Positions 1-4,300 of a DNA stretch of 7,825 bases are shown piece by piece (the first letter of the stretch is position 1; each line of letters begins with the position of its first letter). This DNA is from a bacterium (GTDB lineage: Bacteria > UBA10199 > 2-02-FULL-44-16 > JAAZCA01). The notes under the pieces were generated by a model, which was not told where the DNA came from, made no database searches, and was given only the letters and a program-made list of their open reading frames with translations. Location of the stretch: positions 1-7,825 of the forward strand of contig JBAZOP010000116.1 of assembly GCA_041648665.1 (NCBI GenBank). Direction: 5' to 3'. Both the position numbers and the translations under genes were made by a program.

Positions 1-103
1 TTTGCGCCAGTTCGGACACGGGGATACCCCCAATTATCCAGCCCGACGTTACCTCCATCATGCGGCACATCGCCTCTAGCCGCTCGTCGCTGATCTCGCT
101 CAT
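1..103 (-). CDS. Hypothetical phage protein, partial (N-terminus only)
   Basis: Only the first 34 codons are in the window and the gene runs off the left edge. The visible part starts MSEISDERLEAMCRMMEV and is acidic and helix-prone, followed by a short hydrophobic stretch (WIIGGIPV). The start is well supported: GGAGG lies six bases upstream of the ATG. The ATG overlaps the TGA of the preceding 80-aa gene as ATGA, the usual sign of translational coupling in this operon. I do not recognise the family and no function can be given from this fragment. Confidence 0.7.
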   Translation of the reverse strand, partial: MSEISDERLEAMCRMMEVTSGWIIGGIPVSELAQ

Positions 104-342
104 CTCTCGCCTCCTTCCATCGCTATGCGGTCCTTGACTCGCTCGTCCCGTACCACCACCAGGCCGTCCGCGCCCCAGCCCACGAGGTCATGCACTGTAA
201 TGTCCCCGCCCGTCGGGATGTACACCGCTGGCGGGTAGTGGGCGAACTTGGCGATGTATTGCTGGATCGCCGCGTTGACGTTATCGCGCAGCGAGTACCG
301 ATTCAGGCCGTAGCTCCAATAAGCGCGCTCTGGGTCAAACAT
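100..342 (-). CDS. Hypothetical 80-aa phage protein
   Basis: Small soluble protein with no recognised motif or membrane segment. The N-terminal part is rich in aromatic residues (FDPERAYWSYGLNRYSL). The middle looks helical (residues around NVNAAIQQYIAKF). The C-terminal half has beta-type segments (AVYIPTGGDITV and DGLVVVRDERV) and ends in a charged tail. I chose the ATG at 342 over the in-frame GTG at 345 because GGAGG sits seven bases upstream of the ATG. The start overlaps the TGA of the endonuclease gene (TGATG), and the stop overlaps the next start (ATGA), so it is translated as part of the operon. The function is unknown; it may be a small accessory protein made with the nuclease. Confidence 0.8.
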   Translation of the reverse strand: MFDPERAYWSYGLNRYSLRDNVNAAIQQYIAKFAHYPPAVYIPTGGDITVHDLVGWGADGLVVVRDERVKDRIAMEGGER

Positions 343-677
343 CACGCAGCCTCCTCACAATGTAGTAGTTGTGCTTTCAGCCACGCCATGATCGGCCCGC
401 ACTCGTTCAGCATCTCGCCCGTTAGTCTAATCACGCGGTATCCTGATATAACAGCCGTGTTATATTTGCGGGCGTCCTCGGTGAACCCCGCCCCGCGAGT
501 ATGGCGACCACGGCTCCAGACACCACCCTCAAGCTCTACGGCGATACCTGCGTCCAGCCAGCAAAAGTCAAACCGCCATTTTCGCACAGGGTCGAAGCGG
601 TGCTCCCTGACCGGCTCCGGCAATCGCCAGCATCGGCATAGCGTCAGGAACCGCTCCTCAAGCGCGCTTGTCGTCAT
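342..677 (-). CDS. Vsr/DUF559-like PD-(D/E)XK phage endonuclease
   Basis: This 111-aa protein has the pattern of small phage endonucleases with the restriction-endonuclease fold. From the ATG at 677: a helical N-terminus with LPEPVREHRF (about 19-28), RKWRFDF with the candidate metal-binding Asp at about 37, and AVELEGGVW with Glu at about 48 and 50. Then come His at about 59 in the GRHTRG stretch, DARKYN at about 68-73 and a strand GYRVIRLT at about 79-86. The order D...ExE...H...D/K with a final 'G-x-x-V-x-R-x-T' strand is typical of the Vsr/DUF559 group. It probably nicks or cuts DNA, and resolution of replication or recombination intermediates is one plausible role. An in-frame ATG at 689 overlaps the upstream TGA, but the ATG at 677 has AGGAG at good spacing. 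The exact substrate is unknown. Confidence 0.8.
   Translation of the reverse strand: MTTSALEERFLTLCRCWRLPEPVREHRFDPVRKWRFDFCWLDAGIAVELEGGVWSRGRHTRGAGFTEDARKYNTAVISGYRVIRLTGEMLNECGPIMAWLKAQLLHCEEAA
446..465. repeat. AT-rich 8-bp dyad (4-bp spacer) inside the endonuclease gene
   Basis: ATATAACA and TGTTATAT form a perfect dyad around GCCG. It is a 20-bp AT-rich island in otherwise GC-rich coding sequence and resembles a protein-binding operator in shape. No promoter was identified next to it, so its function is uncertain and it may be coincidental. Confidence 0.35.
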
Positions 678-685
678 CTCGCTCC

Positions 686-817
686 TCATCTCGCGGCCTT
701 GCGCCTATGTTCATCGCTCGCCTCCCACAATGCCGCCAGAACGTGCAACGCTACACGCAGCACCGAGTACACGGCACAAACAAGAATGAGTCGCGTTATG
801 AACTCCTCACAGCTCAT
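686..817 (-). CDS. Small single-pass membrane protein (43 aa)
   Basis: After a short acidic N-terminus (MSCEEF) comes one hydrophobic helix, about residues 10-31 (LILVCAVYSVL, one Arg, then ALHVLAALW). A charged, Arg/Lys-rich tail ends the protein (EASDEHRRKAAR). The positively charged C-terminus suggests an inner-membrane peptide with its tail in the cytoplasm. A longer reading of the frame to 883 exists, but the start at 817 has GGAGG six bases upstream. That start overlaps the last codons of the zinc-protein gene by 11 bases. The stop overlaps the alternative endonuclease start at 689. The small size and single helix would fit an accessory membrane peptide, but there is no direct evidence for lysis, exclusion or any other role. 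Confidence 0.65.
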   Translation of the reverse strand: MSCEEFITRLILVCAVYSVLRVALHVLAALWEASDEHRRKAAR

Positions 818-1082
818 CCTTCGCCTCCCACTGGACGCAGCCAAAGTCGTGGCGCGTCTCCAAGTGCGCCCTGTAGCCCTCATAGTCCTGCGCGACTGCT
901 AGCGATCTCTTATATATCGCATAGCTGCAATCGCTTTCTGCCAGCCCACATTTGCCCCAGCCAGCCACCCGATATACCTTGTCAGCGTCCCACCACCTGC
1001 ACGGCTCGCAGGTCCGCACGAGACGCACCGTCTCTCGCGTCTTCGGCTCCATGCGGACGTAGGGAAAACCGCCGTCTGTCAT
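807..1082 (-). CDS. Internal-start product: 91-aa zinc-binding protein (alternative)
   Basis: Translation from the ATG at 1082 gives the Cys-rich module alone (MTDGGFPYVRMEPKTRETV...). GGAGG lies seven bases upstream, as good a site as any in this operon. It may be made in addition to, or instead of, the full-length 156-aa product. The whole module keeps its CxxC and DFGCVQWE motifs, so it could fold alone. It is listed separately because the ribosome-binding site is hard to explain otherwise. Whether both products are made cannot be decided from sequence. Confidence 0.45.
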   Translation of the reverse strand: MTDGGFPYVRMEPKTRETVRLVRTCEPCRWWDADKVYRVAGWGKCGLAESDCSYAIYKRSLAVAQDYEGYRAHLETRHDFGCVQWEAKDEL

Positions 1083-1277
1083 CGCTCGCCCTCCATCAGC
1101 GCTTAGCTGCGAATGGAGGCCGCTCAACTCGCTAACCGTCAGCCCACGAAAGCCGCCAGACAGGATTTTCTGCGCCAGCTCGCTCGACACGTCAACGAAT
1201 ACGGCAGGCGAAACCTGTAGGTCTACAAAATCGTCTTTGGTTATGCACAGTGCGTCACCGTCTATGTGATGTTTCAT
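807..1277 (-). CDS. Two-module protein: unknown N-terminal module plus Cys-rich zinc-binding module
   Basis: The 156-aa reading frame combines two parts. Residues 1-65 form an unrecognised module starting MKHHIDGDALCITKDDFV, with a helical second half. Residues 66-156 hold a probable zinc site: TCEPCRWW (C-x2-C), WGKCGL, a further Cys in SDCSYAIY, and HDFGCVQWE near the end. The CxxC...C...DFGCVQWE arrangement is common in small phage proteins that probably bind one zinc. The start at 1277 has GGAG about four bases upstream. Remarkably, residue 66 is itself an ATG preceded by GGAGGGCGAGCG, the start-site style of this genome. The frame therefore looks like two formerly separate genes joined in frame, or one gene with an internal restart. 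The function is unknown. Confidence 0.75.
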   Translation of the reverse strand: MKHHIDGDALCITKDDFVDLQVSPAVFVDVSSELAQKILSGGFRGLTVSELSGLHSQLSADGGRAMTDGGFPYVRMEPKTRETVRLVRTCEPCRWWDADKVYRVAGWGKCGLAESDCSYAIYKRSLAVAQDYEGYRAHLETRHDFGCVQWEAKDEL

Positions 1278-1295
1278 CGCTCTCCTCTCTATGTT

Positions 1296-1362
1296 GGGCC
1301 AGCGGCTGTATAGTGCGGTTATCCCGCCCCACGGCGCTTAAGCCGACTTCCGCCGCTGGCCC
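1296..1362 (-). other. Three-way-junction hairpin in the leader of the 807-1277 gene
   Basis: A perfect 11-bp inverted repeat (1296-1306 with 1352-1362; arms GGGCCAGCGGC and GCCGCTGGCCC) encloses two further 4-bp hairpins. These are CGGC/GCCG at 1332-1345 and GCGG/CCGC at 1315-1327. As RNA from the minus strand it would form a closed three-way junction that ends 19 bases before the ATG at 1277, just upstream of its ribosome-binding site. It is the main feature of the gene-free stretch 1278-1466, where I see no convincing gene. It may be a translational control element, an RNA-processing site or a weak attenuator. There is no U-run, so it is not a standard terminator. Confidence 0.6.
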
Positions 1363-1466
1363 TGTTGTGGCTTCTAGCAGTTGGCCGTCTCATTGTCTGT
1401 GCACTGGGTCCACCCCGCCCAACTCGCGGGTAACGTCTCTATCTAGCAATGAGCATGTTTGCTGCG

Positions 1467-1601
1467 CTAGAAGCCCTGTTGCCGTCTCACCGCCAGCGCC
1501 GAGACCTCCCAACGCCGCGCCATTTCAGGCGCATATCCGTCGCGTATGAGACAGCTATGCCAACGCCCACAACCGGTACATCTGCGGGCAAGAGGCTTCA
1601 C
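1467..1601 (-). CDS. Small CCHC zinc-finger-like protein (44 aa, GTG start)
   Basis: This short frame begins with GTG at 1601, overlapping the TGA of the 119-aa gene as GTGA, the same coupling pattern as elsewhere here. AAAGG lies about seven bases upstream. The product starts MKPLARRCTGCGRWHSC and carries a compact candidate zinc site: Cys8, Cys11, His15 and Cys17 (C-x2-C-x3-H-x-C). It continues as LIRDGYAPEMARRWEVSALAVRRQQGF, a probable helix with a basic end. A small nucleic-acid-binding or protein-interaction role is plausible. It is too short and non-ATG to be picked up easily, so it may be unannotated in relatives. The Cys/His spacing and the coupled start are the main evidence; the function is unproven. 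Confidence 0.6.
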   Translation of the reverse strand: MKPLARRCTGCGRWHSCLIRDGYAPEMARRWEVSALAVRRQQGF

Positions 1602-1957
1602 TCACTACCTTTGATTTGTCCCTTGACAATGCGGACCTCTCGCAGGCACGCCTCCAGATAGTCGCAAATGCAGACATTGAGCCAGACAATCCGGTTAATG
1701 ATGGCCTGCAATTCTTGCGAAAGCGACGGGTCCTCAGGCGGCGCTGTGTCCACAGCGCTTACAGCCGTCCATGCAATCGGCGCGTTCAGCATCTTCGCCA
1801 ATAGCTCCGCGCTCGCCTCCGTTTTGTGGATGCTCTCAAGTGCAACGTCCCATTCAGACCGCACTGGCGGCGGCACACAAGGCTGGTACTCTTGCGCCCG
1901 AAATACCTCCCTCTCCTTCCTGACGCTTTCCATCAACTGCTTCAATTCGCTGCTCAT
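1598..1957 (-). CDS. Hypothetical 119-aa helical protein
   Basis: I do not recognise this protein. It starts MSSELKQLMESVRKEREVFR, a charged probable coiled-coil helix. A proline-rich link follows (QPCVPPPVRSEW). Two more helical stretches come after it (around SAELLAKMLNA and LSQELQAIINRIVWLNVCICDYLEACL). The second of these is hydrophobic and Cys-containing but interrupted by charges, so it is more likely a packed helix than a membrane span. The start at 1957 is well supported by AGGAGG six bases upstream. It lies 33 bases below the tRNA-like pair and is coupled (GTGA) to the small zinc-finger gene. The function is unknown. Confidence 0.75.
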   Translation of the reverse strand: MSSELKQLMESVRKEREVFRAQEYQPCVPPPVRSEWDVALESIHKTEASAELLAKMLNAPIAWTAVSAVDTAPPEDPSLSQELQAIINRIVWLNVCICDYLEACLREVRIVKGQIKGSE

Positions 1958-1990
1958 CGCAATCCTCCTCTACTGTGCTTTTTGACCATT

Positions 1991-2085
1991 CCATCGGTGT
2001 CGGAGTCGAACCGACCGAATGTCACCGCCGCCCAGGGCGATGAAGGGCTGGGCCCCCGCGTGTTCGCCGCCACGCCGACCGATGG
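1991..2085 (-). ncRNA. tRNA-like RNA element 2 (95 nt), no clear anticodon arm
   Basis: The ends fold like a tRNA. CCATCGGT (2078-2085) pairs perfectly with ACCGATGG (1991-1998) as an 8-bp acceptor-like stem. A 2-base linker CG leads to a D-like arm, GCGTG/CACGC with an 8-base loop (2058-2075). The T-arm is GTCGG/CCGAC around TTCGACT (1999-2015), the consensus T-loop. Acceptor plus T stem make 13 bp, as in bacterial tRNA-Sec, rather than the usual 12. The middle (2016-2057) holds a 6-bp GCCCAG/CTGGGC stem with a 12-base loop but no standard 5-bp/7-base anticodon arm. No CCA is encoded. It may be a divergent or degenerate tRNA, or a tRNA-like structure recognised by tRNA enzymes. The overlapping reading frame (1954-2205) is probably not a gene. 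Confidence 0.55.
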
Positions 2086-2088
2086 ATT

Positions 2089-2217
2089 CCACCTGGGCCG
2101 GAGTCGAACCGGCCATGCTAACGCACGGAAGTGCACACTGGCGCACTTATCGGCCCCTAGGAGACCTATCCGCTGCATACCGCGTTTGTGCGTGTCACCG
2201 CCCACGCCGCCAGGTGG
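2089..2217 (-). ncRNA. tRNA-like RNA element 1 (129 nt) with an enlarged third arm
   Basis: It has the same architecture as the element three bases downstream. CCACCTGG (2210-2217) pairs with CCAGGTGG (2089-2096). The linker CG and D-like stem GCGTG/CACGC with an 8-base loop (2190-2207) follow. The T-arm is GCCGG/CCGGC around TTCGACT (2097-2113). The third arm is enlarged and can nest fully: AACGCG with UGCGUU, CGG with CCG, and two inner hairpins. One inner hairpin has a 7-base loop TCCTAGG (2156-2162); the other is AAGTGC/GCACTT (2129-2148). Read as an anticodon loop, TCCTAGG would give CUA, but with C instead of the near-universal U33, so I do not claim an amber tRNA. It starts seven bases after a stop codon, so it could be cut out of the operon transcript. 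Confidence 0.55.
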
Positions 2218-2223
2218 ATGCGC

Positions 2224-2424
2224 TCACGCGTGCTGCCAGCGCCTATCTACCGTGCCGTGCAGACGCCGCAACTGGTATGAGCACAGTTCGTGCGTCGCAC
2301 CGTCCTCGAAGCGCACCACGTACCACCCTGGCCGCTCCTCTCGCTCGCCGTGTATCCGCACAACCTGGCCGCGCTTGCCGTCTCTCAACCACGCAACCCG
2401 ATCGCCTACGTCAAATCGCGCCAT
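2224..2424 (-). CDS. Small SH3/KOW-like protein (66 aa)
   Basis: The protein (MARFDVGDRVAWLRDGKRGQ...) has the beta-barrel pattern of KOW/SH3-like modules. It shows VGDRV, a turn with basic residues, a strand GQVVRIHG, a charged loop, WYVVRFEDG as the next strand, and a final strand ending in a basic segment (YQLRRLHG). Such modules often bind nucleic acid or proteins. I chose the ATG at 2424, which has GGAGG eight bases upstream; an in-frame GTG at 2433 lies before it. It overlaps the end of the upstream gene by 14 bases. That upstream gene also ends in a similar module, so the two may be diverged duplicates. The first tRNA-like RNA starts seven bases after its stop. The function is not known. 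Confidence 0.7.
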   Translation of the reverse strand: MARFDVGDRVAWLRDGKRGQVVRIHGEREERPGWYVVRFEDGATHELCSYQLRRLHGTVDRRWQHA

Positions 2425-2758
2425 CTCGCTCACCTCCCTCTATGCGCTCTATCTGGTGCGGCTGCACATACTGCAACTGACCGTCGTGCAATATCGCCAC
2501 TGACAGCAAACCAGGGCGATCTACGTCTACCACGACGCCGCCGTATCCGTTTTCCTCTACCAAGTCCCCTACCTGTAACGCATCTCCTGCGTCATGCGAC
2601 GGAGGCCGTAGCGCAGCTATCAATCGCCGCGCCCACTGGCGCATCACTGACCTAGTAAACGGCGACGCCCCGCCTTCATTCACGACGGCCATGATGTCTT
2701 CGTAGACCCGAAAGACGGCTGGGTATGCGTTGCGCCATGCGTCGCGGTATTGCTCCAT
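2411..2758 (-). CDS. 115-aa protein with C-terminal SH3/KOW-like module
   Basis: The frame from 2758 starts MEQYRDAWRNAYPAVFRVYEDIM, an amphipathic helical region. A second helical stretch follows (SVMRQWARRLIAALRPP). Residues about 66-110 form a beta-rich module: LQVGDLVEENGYGG, VVVDVDRPGLLSVAIL and GQLQYVQPHQIERIE. This matches the VGD-V...G-x-V-x-V pattern of the next gene. An open frame extends upstream to an ATG at 2917 with a very good GGAGG site. However, in 2761-2898 codon use and sequence favour another frame, so that extension is probably not coding. The start at 2758 has only a close-set GGGG, so it may instead be reached by frameshifting or restart from the overlapping upstream gene. 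Confidence 0.6.
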   Translation of the reverse strand: MEQYRDAWRNAYPAVFRVYEDIMAVVNEGGASPFTRSVMRQWARRLIAALRPPSHDAGDALQVGDLVEENGYGGVVVDVDRPGLLSVAILHDGQLQYVQPHQIERIEGGERDGAI

Positions 2759-2898
2759 ATCCCCGCGATCCACAGGCACGTCTCCAGCTCGCTCCTCGTG
2801 TACGTCGCCTCGATCCCCGCCGCCGTCCTGCGCCACTTGCCCAGGATCGTCGGCAATGGCGAGTCCGACGGCAAGACCAGCGTTATCTCGTAGCTCAT
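2680..2898 (-). CDS. 72-aa protein, possibly frameshift-fused to the next gene
   Basis: The first 46 residues look genuinely coded, with strong G/C bias at third positions. They start MSYEITLVLPSDSPLPTILG, followed by KWRRTAAGIEATYTRSELE and CLWIAG. The last 25 residues (after about 2758) lose this bias and look like a shadow of the 115-aa frame. The switch falls at G-GGG in the codons GCG GGG ATA. A -1 slip there, or one G missing from the run, would join this gene to the 115-aa frame as a single protein of about 162 residues. GGAG lies eight bases before the ATG at 2898, but a stronger site precedes the ATG at 2917 in the other frame. I read it as an N-terminal domain of unknown function; how it is completed is uncertain. 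Confidence 0.55.
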   Translation of the reverse strand: MSYEITLVLPSDSPLPTILGKWRRTAAGIEATYTRSELETCLWIAGIWSNTATHGATHTQPSFGSTKTSWPS

Positions 2899-2929
2899 AC
2901 GCCTCGCTCCGCTCCATGTAGCACCTCCC

Positions 2930-4300
2930 CTAGTACGGCGGCTCTTCCCCCGCCGCTATGTCCGCAAACTCTCCCCATTCGGCTATAAAGCGCACCATCA
3001 TGTCGCCTAGCGGCCCTTCCTTCTGCTTCGCTAGGATCAGCCGGACCCGCCCTTTCACCTCGTCGGGAACCTGGTCGGGCTTGATGCCCTTCTGCAACGC
3101 CACCCGCTCCGGGCTATGCACGAATAGCACCGCGTCGGCGTCCTGCTCGATCGCGCCCGAATCCCGCAGGTCTGCCAGCGTCGGCACGTTCCCATCCCGC
3201 GATTCCACGGCGCGGTTCAGTTGCGATACCACGTACAACACTAGGCCCTGCTCGATTGCCAGCACCTTCAGCGAGCGGGATATGGCCGCGATCGCGTCGT
3301 TTGTGCTGTTGGCTTTGGGCCGGTCTATCAGTTGCAGATAGTCCACAAAGACGGCCTTAAGGTCATGCTGCATCTTGAGGCGCGACACCTCGGCGTAAAT
3401 CTCGGCCACGGTCGGCGCGGCATTGTACGAGATGTAAATCGGCAGGCCCGTTAATCCAGCCAGCGCCGCATATAGCTCCCGCTCCTGATCGTGGCTTATG
3501 CGCCCAGTCCGCACCGCTTGGCTCGGAACGTGCGCCCGTCGGCAGGCCATCCGCAACATGAGCGATTGCACCGTCGTCTCTAGCGAGAATATCGCCACCG
3601 GATACCCGCGCATGGCCAGGTGTTCCGCTTCCTGGAGGGCAAATGCCGTCTTGCCGTGCGAGGGCCGCCCGCCGATCACCACCACGCCGGGCGTGAAGCC
3701 CCCCGTCAGGTTGGTCAGCGCCGGGATGCTGGACGGCAAGCCCCACACGGTCCCTGGGTGCGCCACGCGATCCGCGATGAACTCCTGGAGGTCGCTGGCA
3801 GGCTGGGCGATGTGCTGCATGGTCACACGCTGGCGATCCAGTACGCCGCGCATCTCGGTCATCACTGCCCCCAGCACGTCCGGGCCGTCTATGTCCTCGT
3901 TTGCCGCCAGTTCCGTTACCCGCGCCCCATAGCGCAATAGCTCCCGCCGCGTGGCAAGCTCCTGAACGATCCGCGCATAGGACTCGACATAGATGCTCGT
4001 CGGCGTCCCGGCCACTAGCCCCGCCAGCTTGTCGGCCTGCCTCCCCTGGCCGCGCATAGATAGGTAGTTGCCCAGCATCACCGCATCTATCGCGTGGCCG
4101 TCATCGAATATCTCGCACATGGCCTGGTAGATCGCGGCATGGTCCGGCAGCCAAAAGTCGCTGGCCTGGAGGTGCTGGCGCGCTATCACCAGCGCCCCGG
4201 CGTCCATCAGGATGCTGCCCAGCACGGCGGCCTCGGCATCCTCGTTTGCCAGCAGGCCCCTTGGGTCTATGCGATTGCGAACCGCCATCCCTGCGCTCAT
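2930..4300 (-). CDS. dnaB: DnaB-family replicative DNA helicase
   Basis: This 456-aa protein, close to the usual DnaB length, unwinds DNA at the fork as an ATP-driven hexamer. Residues about 18-115 form the N-terminal helical domain (LANEDAEAAVLGSILMD onward). The C-terminal RecA-like motor contains Walker A GGRPSHGKT (210-218) and the FSLET stretch (238-242) with the candidate catalytic Glu. It also has Walker B AVFVDYLQLI (316-325), SQLNR (359-363), the DLRDSGAIEQDAD signature (377-389) and AKQKEGPLG (424-432). All core motifs are intact. The ATG at 4300 overlaps the initiator gene stop by four bases (ATGA) and has AGGGAG four bases upstream, so helicase and probable loader are translated together. 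It ends with TAG, 12 bases before the next possible start. Confidence 0.97.
   Translation of the reverse strand: MSAGMAVRNRIDPRGLLANEDAEAAVLGSILMDAGALVIARQHLQASDFWLPDHAAIYQAMCEIFDDGHAIDAVMLGNYLSMRGQGRQADKLAGLVAGTPTSIYVESYARIVQELATRRELLRYGARVTELAANEDIDGPDVLGAVMTEMRGVLDRQRVTMQHIAQPASDLQEFIADRVAHPGTVWGLPSSIPALTNLTGGFTPGVVVIGGRPSHGKTAFALQEAEHLAMRGYPVAIFSLETTVQSLMLRMACRRAHVPSQAVRTGRISHDQERELYAALAGLTGLPIYISYNAAPTVAEIYAEVSRLKMQHDLKAVFVDYLQLIDRPKANSTNDAIAAISRSLKVLAIEQGLVLYVVSQLNRAVESRDGNVPTLADLRDSGAIEQDADAVLFVHSPERVALQKGIKPDQVPDEVKGRVRLILAKQKEGPLGDMMVRFIAEWGEFADIAAGEEPPY

Noticed and set aside
190..789. Long plus-strand reading frames (here and at 1826-2503, 6387-6920 and others)
   Set aside because: They lie opposite well-supported minus-strand genes, lack ribosome-binding sites, and arise from the high GC content.
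900..930. Promoter-like TTGCAG...TATATA on the minus strand inside the zinc-protein gene
   Set aside because: It is a weak match, lies within a coding region and has no gene or RNA just downstream that needs it.
2156..2162. Amber-suppressor tRNA with a CUA anticodon in element 1
   Set aside because: The 7-base loop TCCTAGG would place C at position 33 instead of U, the stem has a mismatch, and about 20 extra bases separate it from the D-like arm.
1954..2205. 83-aa minus-strand reading frame across the tRNA-like region
   Set aside because: It lies over two paired RNA elements, its sequence is low in normal protein character, and it has no good ribosome-binding site.
2759..2917. N-terminal extension of the 115-aa protein from the ATG at 2917
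   Set aside because: Despite a strong GGAGG site, third-position composition and protein character here favour the frame starting at 2898.
3363..3746. Second reading frame inside the helicase gene
   Set aside because: It is a shadow in another frame of the fully intact DnaB motor domain.
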